Below, piece after piece: positions 1 to 25,305 of a DNA stretch of 64,000 nt. This DNA comes from Apostichopus japonicus. Lineage: Eukaryota > Echinodermata > Holothuroidea > Aspidochirotida > Stichopodidae. Positions within the stretch are counted from its first letter, which is position 1; each line of letters opens with the position of its first letter. The DNA is taken from assembly GCF_037975245.1 (NCBI RefSeq), contig NC_092565.1, positions 3,111,499 through 3,175,498 of the forward strand, given 5' to 3'. The notes under the pieces were generated by a model. It searched no databases, was not told the origin of the DNA, and saw only the letters and a program-made list of their open reading frames with translations. Made by a program: the position numbers and the translations under genes.

Positions 1-147
1 ATGTTAATCCCCAAATAATTTCCTTTGATGATGGAAGGTGCCTTTTTGCACATGTGTAATACATAAATATGCTTTAATGTTATACAATATGAGTCATTGC
101 AACAAAATTGGCTCATCTTCTTGGACTTTTTCACATTCTAACAACAG

Positions 148-13898
<13,751 letters not shown>

Positions 13899-15494
13899 TG
13901 ATCCAACCAAGATGGCTCCTTCTCTCCCTCCAGTCTTCAGTCAGATATGTTTTCATCAAATGTGTCCATTCTGTAGTCCAAGTACTAGTAGCGTCATGGT
14001 CCCTTAACTATTCTTGAAGATAAAGTCATATGTTATTGTGTTTAAAGTTTATGTACCTTTGTGTTTAAGTTTCACTGTGTGTATTATTGTATTTACATTG
14101 TGGATAAAACAGCAAGGTTTTACAGAGAAGATAAGTACGGTCAGAATCTGTATCGGTAGAGTTTGGTACAAATGGATTTCACTTTGGAAAGAGAATTCAC
14201 TAATGATCTGAAAGGTGATTGTAATGTAAACAATGTGTAGCACAGATCTGTCAATAACCAAAAGTTATAACTGAGTTAATGTTGCCTTGTTTTATTCAAC
14301 ACGTTTTCGGGTGGCAGTGGTAAGGGAAATGTGCAGCCCCTCAGATTAAAAAAAAGTACAAAAAAAAAGATGAAAAAATGAATACAAATAGGAATTAACC
14401 ATGATTGAGATTACTGACTGAGTATTCATGCAGTAGAATGTAACTCATAGTACATTGCATGTTTGGAGAAGGGGCATCGTTCTGTTTATTTTTGCTGACA
14501 GAATATTTATAAGGTAGAATTTTAATCAGTGTTAGCATCTGCATGTTGTGACAAGAGAAATCCTTCTGGTCATGCTGCTAGACTGAATATTAATGAGGCC
14601 GAATGAGAATCATTATTACATCTGTGTGTTGTGAGAAGGGTCATCTTTCAGGTCATTTCTGCTGACTGACTGAATATTCACGAGGTAGGATGTAAATAAT
14701 TATTACATCTGCATGTGTCTAGGAGAGCCGTGTTGGTTTTAAGAGTCTGTGTGGTGGCAGATACTATGTACATAGCAAATATGATATAAGAGTAAGAAAG
14801 CAAAAATATTACCACAAGTACTAACTATGAACCAGAAAAATGAATCTGTTATGGAATCACTAACAGCTGGTGCTTAATGAATGTTTATTTGGGCATTCTG
14901 TGGCTTGTTTTACATTCCATGTACAATAGATGAATATTCATAGAGCCATGCTGACAAAATGCAGATCCAGTGAGGGCAGTGTTTAATTTGGTATTACGGT
15001 AGTAGCATATAGATATTGCAAGGAGCTTGTGTTTCTAGTGTATGTTGAATGTTGAATGAAATAAACAAGCTAGTTAATCTAACCAGATGGATTTAGCATA
15101 ATCGTTTCTTCATATTTATGGGAATCATGGGTGTTTATTAATTTACCAGCCTCCCAGGTGCATCATTTTGCATGAGGAACAAATAAAGAGACGGATGATT
15201 TAGCTTGCGGTTCCTGGTAATGGGAACCTTGTCACAATGAATGTTTTAAATGTGGGGTATAATTTAAATTTTAATTAAAATGCAATGTGAACTGTAGGAA
15301 TGTCCACAGAGACTTATCATGTGAAATGTCCTACATGGTGTTGGACATGAATGATGCAATAAATCTGATAAGTTATATGGAAATAGAACTGCTCTTGTTC
15401 TTTTTTGGTGTCTTAGAATGAAGTTTAACACAAAAGTTTCAGACAACCCCATTCCTGGGTTGTTGTCAGACAAGAAGTGACCAATAAAAGCTGA
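13899..15494 (+). other. Probable 3'UTR of the V-ATPase B gene with candidate poly(A) signals
   Basis: No coding sequence is visible downstream of the stop. AATAAA hexamers on the + strand occur at 15060, 15182 and 15483; the last is followed within about 15 bases by a genomic A-run at 15501. Which is used cannot be told from sequence. Short related blocks (the words tgaatattca and ttattacatctg recur at about 14.4-14.75 kb) suggest local duplication within this stretch. Confidence 0.5.
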
Positions 15495-15589
15495 ATCGTT
15501 AAAAAAAAAATAACCTGAATCAATTTGTCAGTAATCTATATGGTTGCAGGTCAGGAAGACACATATCTATATATATGTATAAAGACATA

Positions 15590-15720
15590 CGATATATATT
15601 ATAGTCCGCCTATGGGGTAACTTACAGCATGTTGTTACTCGAGTTTCACGCCTGCAGTGTGCGGCGATCATCAGACAAATTTGTGTATGTGACCTTATCA
15701 TGTTATTTCTTCCTAGCACG
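15590..15720 (-). mobile_element. Possible Penelope-like element trace
   Basis: On the minus strand, ctgatgatcgccgcacactg followed by caggcgtgaaactcgagtaaca resembles the conserved 'CTGATGATxGC...GAAACxCG' block that recurs in Penelope-like and related elements. No reverse transcriptase or GIY-YIG frame is seen, so this is a remnant at best. Confidence 0.3.
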
Positions 15721-16035
15721 GTCGGGCTGTTTGTAGACCTCGAGAAACTTTAAGATGAGCTCTGTTTTTGTTTATACTGTCCTTGGTACGTAAGATTGCC
15801 AGCTTTTCTTCTAGGCAGAGGTTGCACTGGCCAGATTCACGTTTGTGAGTGTTCGATTCCTTTACTATCTCCCAGCTTATATTTTGGCTAATTCCCCCTC
15901 TTTTCAGGTCCCATACCTACTTTGACAGTTCTGTTTCTTTTTGGTAGTTTTTATGCCACAGAGATTTTTGTGTGGTTGTTGAGTCACTTATTAAAGGGTA
16001 CCCCTGAAATGCCAATGTATGACTTAGATTCTGGT

Positions 16036-16086
16036 GTCATATATATTTATATATATATTTATATATATATTTATATATATATATAT
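16036..16086. repeat. (TA)n microsatellite
   Basis: TA repeat with regular TT interruptions (tatatatttatatata). Confidence 0.95.
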
Positions 16087-16179
16087 TCATTTAAATATAT
16101 GGTCTATGTAGCACAACTCGATAGTACACAAATAGAGAACACCACAGACTTTAACGAATACATCTATTAACAAAAGCAC

Positions 16180-16240
16180 TGCTGAAAAACGACATGTTTC
16201 AAAAGTCACTACTTTCATCTTCAGGTTACAAACTAATAAT
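16180..16240 (-). mobile_element. Possible Penelope-like element trace (second)
   Basis: On the minus strand cctgaagatgaaagtagtga then cttttgaaacatgtcg, the same 'CTGAAGATGA...GAAACxTGTCG' type of block as at about 15.65 kb. It lies between two TA microsatellites. No coding remnant is recognised. Confidence 0.3.
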
Positions 16241-16352
16241 AATGGTAACATATGACTAGTAGGATTAACACAAGGTGAGAGTAGATTTAATGTAACTGTG
16301 TGAACAATTTTTTTTCAGATTAGGCTTCTGTGGAGACTTGCTTTGATATGTA

Positions 16353-16359
16353 TATATAC

Positions 16360-16407
<48 letters not shown>
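16353..16407. repeat. (TA)n microsatellite
   Basis: TA run, nearly pure over the last 45 bases. Confidence 0.95.
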
Positions 16408-16409
<2 letters not shown>

Positions 16410-16410
<1 letters not shown>

Positions 16411-18038
16411 CATCGGTAACACTGACCGTTGGACTCTGCTGCTAAAAGGATTGTCAAAGTATGCTCTTCGTAAACTGTCTATGGAATAACATTGTATACT
16501 TTTGGTCAGTTTATGTACACTGCATGTCATAATAGTGAGCCTGAGTGATGTGAAGAAGAACCGTTAAAAGGATTTTTCGAACGATTTGTGGTTGTAAGGA
16601 TGACTATTTTATTTGAAAGAGATACGTTTATATACACATACATGCGCACACTTAAACATAGCGTACAGAACGTAAATAATAATATAAGGTGGCCGATAAG
16701 GTATACGGTCCCATATGAAGGCTTCAGATACATGGTCGAGTCATCCGGAAGCTAATACCCAGACACCCGAGACTGGGCAGACATAATATGTGTATCAATA
16801 TGTGTATGTGTATCAACAAGTGTATTGAAGGTTATTATGTGAGCGCCTCTCGACTGCAAACGTCCTATATAGACTTACAAAAGGTTACACATTACAGAAC
16901 AAGAGAACAATACGTAATACAATGATAATTACACACAACGGTGCAGTGAACATAACAATAACACTAGCATAGCTTAAGATAACAATAACACCATTCCTAT
17001 CTTACATCAATTCATTAAATGTATTAAAGCCGACGGTATACAATGAACAACAGCAACCCCCCCCCCAAAAAAAAAACCCGTGTTATCATATGTTGATTGG
17101 TCCCTTTATAACACCGGGTCTCAGAGGTTGTTGCCCTGACTCGTCCGCCCCCTCCCCTCACGTCAAACGTGGTTATCATTGACTGGTCTGGTACAGACGT
17201 AGTGTCTTCCTTAGAAAAAGTAAATGCTATCTACTTTTAGGAAGAAAAAGCGGCACAAATGCTACGTAATATCTCACACCGTATTATACAGAAGATGTTA
17301 CTAGCACACTGAACTGGGGCTAGGGTCAGTGGTTGTGACTGTTGGTGCTTGAGGTTGAATGAAAAGGCAAATACCTTATAAAATAGATACGTTATAACAA
17401 TAAACAGGTTAACACAAGTTAGCAAGTTTATAAAGATTTAAATCAATTTGATAAGCTATCACGTACTGTACTTATTAAAGGCTCTTTTCTTTTATTTACA
17501 TTAAATAAGGTACTCATTGATATTTTGTTGTTTCTTGTTAATAATTTCAATACATTATATATTTGTTGTACTGTATTCGGAAACTTGGATTACCACTTTA
17601 CAAGTCAATGTTCGTAATAGCTACATATAACACACTGATTCCCTTGCATTTAAATTCATTGTGTTAAGATGGTGATTAAACTGCTGCTTCAGTCTCATCA
17701 AACTATATACGATATAGCCTAGCTATGATATCATGTTACATATATATATATACCTTATAGATATTATGCTGGTTTTGGAAATCAAGGTTTAACTCTAAAA
17801 ATATGCATATATACCCCTGGTGATACGCTCAATTTAATCGACGAACATTAGCGAACGCTTGCTTCCATTATATTGATATGTGAATGAAATCATGGGTTCA
17901 AGATTTTGTTAGTTATCAATGAAAGGTGATCAGTTAGAATGTATAGTAGCTACTTTTGGTTGAACACTGTCATGTTAACCTACCTTAAAGTCGTGGCCAG
18001 CTTATTAAGCTAACTTATTACTATACCGAAAGCAAAAT
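16410..18038. other. Intergenic, 3' side of SLC10 copy 1
   Basis: AT-rich with no supported gene. A minus-strand AATAAA (tttatt at 17491-17496) is a candidate poly(A) signal for the SLC10 gene ending at 18039; its 3'UTR would then be about 550 bases. Confidence 0.5.
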
Positions 18039-19565
18039 TTAATCCACAATGTATGCAGAATTTGTCTTTGCAGAAGTGACTTTTGGTCCCAAATCGACTA
18101 CATCAAAGTCATCTTCTTTATGATCACCGTTTGCGTCGTTCTTTGAAATTGTGAACACGCTTGATCGTGAAGGTTCCTCTTTTTGCTCCGTTTCCTTCTT
18201 TTTGTCACCACTGACGTCATACTGCCCAGTCTCTGTATCATCATCATCATCATCATCGTATGGAACACCATGCCAATAAAATTTCTTTAAAAGGGTATAA
18301 ACAATTACCAAAGAAATTCCCTGAATAGTGGTGAATATGAGAATCAAATACGGCAGACGAATTGCTAAGTCCGCCTCAGGCTGTGGGTAGGAGATCCCCA
18401 AAACGGTTACAGCTATCAATGCGTTTTGAACACCTGTTTCTATGGCAACCGTAACAGCCCTTTTGGTTGTCAATCTGGACACCTTGGAGATGATGAAGCC
18501 GGCAGTTGCTCCGATCATCGGGAAAATGACACATGCGCAGTAGTACTGCCATGGTGAATAAAAGATGAACAAGTTAAAAGGTAAATCGGTACAGATTAAA
18601 ACCGTGACAACTAACGCCGAGACGGGTTTGATATATTTTTCAGCCACATCCCTCATCTTTGGCCAACGCCATCCAAGGAACACTCCTATACTGACTGGGA
18701 TAACAAGGAACAGAAGCTGTATAAAGATATCCAGAAACGGAGTAGGAATCTGCTCACCGGCAGAAGTAAAAGAGGACGCATAAATCAGAAGATTAAGCGG
18801 CATCATCGCCAGAGCAAGTACAGTTGAGAAGAAGGTCATAGTGATACTGAGAACAAAATCTACATCGAGCAATACACTGAAGAGGTTACTGTTCGTACCT
18901 CCCGGACAGGACCCATCTAGGACGAGCCCCACGGCAGCCGCACCCTCGATTTGGAAGAGCTTTGCTAGTGACCAGGCAGTGAAGGGCATGATGACAAACT
19001 GGCAGAGCATTCCAATTATGATGCCGAATGGACGTTTGAGAATTCCGATTATTATCTTGACGTCGGTGGTGACCCCAATCAACCAGATGGTCACGACAAC
19101 AGCTGCTGTAACAAGGTAACGCACAATTTGACCGAGTCTATTCGGAACACGCATCACTTTGATGTAATACAGGATAAGTGTTGTTGGTTCCCGATTCTCG
19201 TCGCCGACAGCTATGCTGACGATTGTGAACTGGGAGATGATGAGTTGTGTACCTGTGACGTTCACGTTCATTATCTCACTGACCGAGTCGTTGTCGTTGT
19301 TGTTGCTAAAGGTAAGTTCGTCGAAAGTAACGTTGAATGCATTTTGATCTTGTAGTATGAGTGTGACCTTTGAGGTGCTACTTCCGTCACAGGTCACCGA
19401 GAAATTGAGGCTAACAGTCTTACCAACAAAAAGAGAGGTGGAATTTTCGTTCTGCTGGTAGTTTTCCAACCTGCAGTCGGCATGAGCAATACCAAGGAGT
19501 AGCATAGAAATGTAGCAGACGTATGGTAGATGTAGCCACGGTGCTCTCCTAACAGCCTCTGCCAT
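18039..19565 (-). CDS. SLC10 family (sodium/bile-acid symporter-like) transporter, copy 1
   Basis: 508-residue multi-pass membrane protein of the SBF fold, complete in one exon. Residues about 12-29 form a signal peptide; 30-143 an extracellular domain with N-glycosylation sequons (41, 54, 78, 92, 102); 145-430 the SBF core. Core motifs: CQFVIMPFTAWSLAK (188-202), DGSCPGGTNSN (217-227) and ETGVQN (376-381); the Glu and Gln of the last correspond to sodium-site residues in bacterial ASBT structures, so sodium coupling is plausible. Human SLC10A3 and SLC10A5 also carry long N-terminal regions, so these are the likely closest relatives, but the substrate is unknown. A seven-Asp run (437-443, from GAT codons at 18237-18257) opens an acidic cytoplasmic tail that ends NSAYIVD. 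Just upstream of the ATG the minus strand reads ttcttcctcag then atcATG, a strong acceptor three bases before the start, implying a 5'UTR intron. Confidence 0.93.
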   Translation of the reverse strand: MAEAVRRAPWLHLPYVCYISMLLLGIAHADCRLENYQQNENSTSLFVGKTVSLNFSVTCDGSSTSKVTLILQDQNAFNVTFDELTFSNNNDNDSVSEIMNVNVTGTQLIISQFTIVSIAVGDENREPTTLILYYIKVMRVPNRLGQIVRYLVTAAVVVTIWLIGVTTDVKIIIGILKRPFGIIIGMLCQFVIMPFTAWSLAKLFQIEGAAAVGLVLDGSCPGGTNSNLFSVLLDVDFVLSITMTFFSTVLALAMMPLNLLIYASSFTSAGEQIPTPFLDIFIQLLFLVIPVSIGVFLGWRWPKMRDVAEKYIKPVSALVVTVLICTDLPFNLFIFYSPWQYYCACVIFPMIGATAGFIISKVSRLTTKRAVTVAIETGVQNALIAVTVLGISYPQPEADLAIRLPYLILIFTTIQGISLVIVYTLLKKFYWHGVPYDDDDDDDTETGQYDVSGDKKKETEQKEEPSRSSVFTISKNDANGDHKEDDFDVVDLGPKVTSAKTNSAYIVD

Positions 19566-19689
19566 GATCTGAGGAAGAAGATGAAATGGAAATAAACGCT
19601 CCGATATAAGCGGGTTATGTCCCTAAAATTTGGAGCAAATAAGTTCAATCTATATAATTCAATTATTTTACAATGTCAACAGAGCAAAG

Positions 19690-19840
19690 AAAGTTATGGC
19701 TAGATTTGGATTCGAACCAGTCACCCTAGGTTATGAGCCCAGTCACCCTGGGTTACGAGCCCAGTCACCCTGGGTTACGAGCCCAGTCACCCTGGGTTAC
19801 GAGCCGGGCGCTCTACTAACTGATCTATCCCGAGCACTTG
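19690..19840 (-). repeat. tRNA-derived unit with the anticodon region amplified four times
   Basis: Read on the minus strand: gatagatcagttagtagagc (A-box/D-arm-like), then cccggctcgtaacccaggg, then a 22-bp segment tandemly repeated (+ strand cccagtcaccctgggttacg, four copies at about 19717-19804), then ggttcgaatcc (B box). The 5' and 3' acceptor strands do not pair, so it is not a working tRNA; the anticodon loop would read CGT (Thr). It looks like a tRNA-derived SINE head whose anticodon/variable region expanded into a minisatellite. Confidence 0.6.
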
Positions 19841-19886
19841 GTTGGTGGCGATCCATATACAGCCATATTTTAGAAGTCATATTTAA

Positions 19887-20134
19887 GGAGTGTTAGCTCA
19901 GTGGTTAACGCCGGTGCCTTCCAATCATAAGGTCCCCAGTTCGAGTCACTCCAAGATTAATGTATGTCGTCCAGTTACAGAGTTGTTGACAATTGACAAT
20001 TCACAATCATGGGCGTTAAATATGAATCTAAGAGACTGACTTCGGTCAGCTTGCGGCTTTGATAAGCCAATGATGGCTTCTTCGCTAGCTCCTGCTTCCA
20101 GGAGGATCTAAAATACATACATACATACATACAT
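19887..20134 (+). mobile_element. tRNA-headed SINE with (CATA)n tail
   Basis: The head at 19887-19952 has acceptor halves ggagtg and cactcc that pair, an A-box-like tagctcagtgg and a B-box-like agttcgagtc. The loop cttccaa would give anticodon TCC (Gly), but the anticodon stem pairs poorly. A body of about 150 bases contains cttcggtcagcttgcggctt and ends in a catacatacatacata tail at about 20109-20133. A pol III SINE structure fits; a functional tRNA does not. Confidence 0.65.
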
Positions 20135-20457
20135 TACCTTATACATGTAGTGTAATATAGGATCAATCCACAGTTACATTCAACCCAGAAAAGGGAAGAG
20201 ATTACAAGAGAAATTATCCTTTTCTTATAAATATATAATAACATAACGACATGCATGAATAACGGAAAATTGAAAGGGAATTTCAGACACCGAAAAAAAG
20301 AGCAAGGAAATAATTTTACCACATTATGAGCAGAATATAAATAGGAAAGACATTAATAAAAGAGAAAAAGTTGGAGCAAAATGAACGAATTAAAACATAG
20401 AAGAACAAATTAACACGCTATGAGAGAAACGAAGGAAGAAACCTTTATGGAAGCTCA

Positions 20458-20540
20458 TAACGAATCATCTGAATAACGAATCATAACGAATCATCTGAGG
20501 GTTTAACGAATCATCGAATCATAACGAATCATCTGAGCGT
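20458..20540. repeat. Short tandem repeat of aacgaatcatctga-type units
   Basis: The words aacgaatcat and catctga recur five to six times with small variations. Confidence 0.75.
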
Positions 20541-22737
20541 TTGAAGTCCTCTGAATTAAAAAGGAAACCCAGCGAGAATTGCTCATTGTAAAGGGAAACT
20601 AGACAACCCTTTGTTTAAAGGCATTGAAGACTCGCTTCAAGCCGTGTGCCGCCCTCTGATAAGTTAACTTTCCGTTGCTTGCAAGTGATTGTTTTTCTTG
20701 TCGCTACAAAATGCAGACAGTAATGAAACATGATACGTTGTTATCTGTTATCTGGACCTGAAATGTCCATCGCTGCTATGTACAATGTGTTCTGGGTATT
20801 GAGCGCAGCTGTATGTACTGACTGTACCAGTATTGTCTAATTACCGACGGTAGCAAGCTGTGTGTGTATTTTCTGGGATCGATGGTGGTGTCTAACACTT
20901 CTGTTACACCTCATTCAAAACTAGGTCAGATTACCGGCATGAGACGTTTCTTTGTGCGCGAGTCTCTTCACACCCTTTAAAAAAAAAAAGATTTGCAATA
21001 TATATAGAATACTTCAATTTTTAAAGCAGTCGGGTCAATTTTGGTTTTGCTAATAATTACTGCTCGATCCATTTTGACTAGAAAATGTCGTAAATATTGT
21101 TTTGAATGACATTAGTCGTCAGAGATAGTGAATGATTTTAGTCTGCCGAGCATCAAACGGTACTCTGAGGTCAATTCAGGTGTCATGGGTGTATATGTGT
21201 CTTCTTGACCATGATGAAACTAGAGGTTCATGGCATCAAGTTTGAAATGAATGCTATACTTTTTCAATCGGATGTTTGCTTTTGCAGTATAACTTAGTTT
21301 TTACTGTCGAATGAAAATGGACAGAACCAATGTTGAAGTTATAGTTTTGTTAATTTAAACAGATGATCTTGGCTTAACTGTTATAAGTGAATGAAGAATA
21401 AGCTGGATATTTGAAGTAACTTGATAAGACTCGACAAGCAAGATAATTTATCGGCTATACACGATAGACCGGGGTTGTAATATTTTATTCGTTAAAGTCT
21501 ACTGGATAAGTGCAAAATGTCACCATCTATCTTAAGTTATTATCAGCAGAAAATATATCTGTGGACTTAATCTGCTGCTATCGCATACATGATAGAGGTT
21601 TAGGTAAAACAAAGGAATCCATAAAAATATATATAAAAATAATTCCATATTTACTGATTTCGATCAGTGTATTATCAAACTACAGAGGTGATATTACAAT
21701 ATTTTGTTTATAAACATGTGTTTGTCGGCAACTATACCAAACCTGTACCGATTACGACTCAAACTCAGATTATATTTACACAAATCAAATTGAGATGTTA
21801 ATTAATTGATTGTTTTAGCTAATGACGAAGTTTTTCTGATTCCAACATTTCATGTTCCGTTCGTGTCTTCGTTTACGTATAATGTCAGCTGTAAATACAC
21901 CTTTCTATACAATATTAGCAAATGTCAAACAAAAGTTGGCTGTCATAAAACAAAACTATATGATTATTTAAAAAAAAAAGTGTCGGTGCAACTCAACACT
22001 TAAAATAACAAAATGAATATTTTGTTATAATCGCCTATTTCATTATTCCATAGGTTAGACCCAGCTTATTTATTTCTTCAGAACTTAAAATAAAAGTCAA
22101 CTAATCGCCAATTTAGCGTCTATATTAACTTGAAGAAAATTAGAAATGATAAAACTTTATAAAACCATACCTTATTTATCTGTTAAAGATATCCCAAAGT
22201 GTGATATGGCTTGATTTCCGTTTAAGTTGTGGATCAATCAAGCAAAAATCGTGTACTGGCTAGCTCTACACCTTTCATGTTACTAGTCTTTTATTTTTTA
22301 ACCGAAAACATGAATATTTATATTTATTAATAGTGAATATTCATATTCCGATGTTTGAAACCTTTCCCAACGAAGAATACTCCCAATTCATTGGTGGATT
22401 GCCGAACAAAAAGTAAACTGAACATTTGAACGAGCTACCTTTACTCCAATTGTGTCGACAAAGCAGAAGTATTTTCTTTCACGAGCATTCAAACTTTGCA
22501 AGATGGTTAATGTAAATAATATTTTAAAGTGGTACTCAGATATTCAACTCACTGTTTGATTTGAATTTCGGTGTCAATAATTATTCCCTTAAACAATGAT
22601 AAAGGCATTATATCTCGCTAGCCATATCGTCGCTGATATAAAGGATTTTTTGTTTGTTTGTAATTTCAAGTATATTCACCTCTTAGGTGCTATGTGCGAT
22701 TGGAACGCATTATACTTCGATATTCTTACTTTAATCC
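20541..22737. other. Intergenic, 5' side of SLC10 copy 1
   Basis: No supported gene. Minus-strand donor-like sites (for example ataagGTAATG at about 20135, ataagGTATGG at about 22168, taaagGTAGCT at about 22438) could end a non-coding first exon of SLC10 copy 1, but none stands out. Confidence 0.4.
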
Positions 22738-22951
22738 ATCGCTTCTAGGATCATGTGTAGGCCTGTTAACTATTCTTTGCAGATACACAGGGCACACCAA
22801 CCTTTGAGGCGAGATCAGGTGTTAGTGTCTAATCCAATCAAGAGACTGGTGATGCTCACGTGATGTAACACGGTCACGTTCATACAGATACAATTTTAAT
22901 GCTAGGGAACTGAGGTTGAGAGTGGATCAAGTTGTTTGGTTGTCATGGCCA
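22738..22951 (+). repeat. U2-snRNA-headed repeat, unit A (left part)
   Basis: Begins atcgcttct then aggatcatgtgtag, matching the U2 snRNA 5' end with the ggccttttggct part deleted. Its distal part reads cacgtgatgtaacacggtca ... gggaactgaggttgagagtg ... gttgtttggttgtcatggcca. Interrupted at 22951 by the LINE; it resumes at 25306. Confidence 0.6.
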
Positions 22952-25018
22952 CATCCCATAGCCACATCTGACCATATCAGCATATGCGTCATACCAAAGT
23001 ACACAGAGAAACATCGCCTGTTCCAAAAGAAGACTAGAAGAAGGGAGAGGGACATTAGTATGAACAATATCAAGAACTTAAGAGAAATGTTGGACTCAAC
23101 TGACTGGAGTATTTTTACAGAAAACTGCATTACCTTGCATGAGCTAACTGAAGTGGTTTCATGTTACATAAACTTCACTAGTGATATATGCATCCCACAT
23201 AAGATTATACCTGCCTCGGAGATGATGAAGAGATTACCAGCGGATGAGACAATAAAGAAATTAGAAAAGGAGAAGTTGAAAGCAATCGAAACCGGTGATA
23301 CTACAAAGAGAAACAGCTTACAAAGAAGAATCAATAAGCACGTACACAAAAATAGATCTATTTATTTTGAGAAAGTGACATCAAATTCTAATTCTCTGTG
23401 GAGCCTGCTAAAATCTATTAGCAAACCCGGTGACCATCACAAAATCTTGATATCTAGTGAACTTGGAGTTGAATTAAATGAACATTTTGGACGTTTTAAA
23501 AGTGCTATTATTAAGGATGTTAATTTGATCTTACCAGAAAGAACTAATGATATACCTGTAGTTTTCGTAAAAAATGAAGTAAACACATATTTTAGCTTGG
23601 TTAAAAGTGGAATTGCCTCAGGTTTCGACAACATCTCGTGGTGGGTTTTCAAATATTGTTCTGATGAACTGTCAAGTATTTTTGCAACTATTTTTAACAG
23701 AAGTATTAATGAGAGTCTGATTCCATCTTCGTGGAAACATGCTAAAACGTCGCCCGTTCCTAAAACAGGTAATCCCATTTCAGTTAAAGACTATAGACCA
23801 ATAGATATTTCAAGTATTGGATTTAACTGCATGCAGAAAATTCTACTCCCATACATAATGCAGTCTATCATTGAACATGGAGACAAAAATCAATTTGCCT
23901 ACAAAAAGGGAGTTTCATGCACTGATGCCATACTTACTCTTGTACATGACATCTTTTCGGGGCTTTATCAGAAAGACACAACACTGTCAAAAGTCCTTTT
24001 CTTAGATTTTTCAAGCGCATTTAATACGGTATTGCCTAATCGCCTAATTCAAGATCTATGTAGCTTTATTGAAGAACCATGGCTTATTCATTGGCTTGCA
24101 AACTTTGTACAAGGCTGGTCTAGGCAAGTTAAATTACAGAAGGGTTTTTCTTCTAAGTCGAATATTGAAATTGGCGTTCCTCAAGGGGGTCCTTTATCGG
24201 CTCTACTTTTCACCATTTACACGGATGAGATTCGTTCAGGTTCCAACTGCAATGTTATTAAATATGCAGATAATACTGCTGTTTCTTGCAGAATCAGTAA
24301 AAGCACACACAGTAAAGATTAAGATGAATATCAGTACTTTATTTCTAGAATTGTTAGCTTGTGTGAGCAGAAAAATCTAATTTTGAATCCAAATAAATCA
24401 AAAGAAATCTTGTTTGAAAATATAAATGTTAAGCACAAAGGTTTAATGAATGTTAAAGAACAGAGAACTATAATTCAGGGCTCGTGCGTTGAACGTACCT
24501 CTTGCACTATGTATCTAGGAGTGTGCATTGACGATAAGTTAACTTTTACAAATCATATCTCGAAAATGTTAGCTAAAGTGTATTATATTGTTTCAACATT
24601 AGCATTCACTGTCCCATACTTTTCCAGTGATACAGCAGAAAGGGTGCTCGCGGCGTCTGTCTTGCCGATCCTAGTATATGCGGTTCCAGTATGGTACCAT
24701 TTTGTACACATTAAAGATAAGAGAAGAATAAGAAGTTTTCTTAAATTTTGTTCAAAAATTTTCAGGCTTAATTATGAGAATCTTGTACATAGAGTCAATA
24801 AATCTGCTAGGAATGAATTTATACGACTTGTCAAAAATATTCAAACTTCTAACGAACATCCTCTACATTCCAAGCTCAACTCTCTGTGCAATAAAACAAA
24901 TTACAATTTGAGAAATCCTAATATTACGCCATCTTTTAGAATTAAACTCTTTAAGAACTCGTTTGTTTACAGAGCAGCCATTTTTGTACAAAACGGCTCC
25001 TTAGATCCTTTACTGTAG
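22952..25018 (+). pseudogene. Reverse transcriptase ORF2 fragment, inactivated
   Basis: Reverse transcriptase of a CR1/L2/Rex-group LINE. Visible in order: SDHISI (end of the endonuclease), PKTGNPISVKDYRPIDIS, motif A FLDFSSAFNT (about 24000-24030), motif B GVPQGGPLS (about 24175), motif C YADN at 24263-24274, then YLGVCIDDKLTF and the C-terminal HPLHSKL...FKNSFVYRAAIF region. Two lesions: the second catalytic Asp of YADD is Asn (GAT to AAT), and an in-frame TAA sits at 24320-24322, after which the same frame continues to 25018. The Met at 22916 belongs to the host repeat, not to the element, so the start given is the insertion point. It does not code for an active enzyme. Confidence 0.9.
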
Positions 25019-25305
25019 CTTTTTGATAATATTTTAGAATTTTTACTCTTTAAGAAATCGTTTTATTTATAGAACAGCCCCTTTTTGTAAACTGGTAAAG
25101 ACAGCTTCTTAGATCCTTTGTTGTAGCTTTTTGATAATTTTGATAACTTTTGTAACGCTTTTTATGTTTTCACTATTAACTTAGTCTCATAAACTTTTAT
25201 ATGTCTTAACCTGTATTTTGATGTTTTGTATATTGTTATATTTTTATCCTATTTATAAATTTCTCTGTAAATTTATACTGGAATAAAGAAATGAAAAAAT
25301 GAAAA
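22952..25305 (+). mobile_element. 5'-truncated non-LTR retrotransposon (CR1/L2/Rex-like)
   Basis: Inserted into a U2-like repeat; the 7-bp target duplication atggcca is at 22945-22951 and 25306-25312. The element starts inside the end of the endonuclease domain (ATSDHISI), so most of the endonuclease and all ORF1 are absent. The 3' end is a short repeat (aaatgaaaa twice), typical of this group, preceded by aataaag. One nearly full-length reverse-transcriptase frame remains. Confidence 0.88.
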
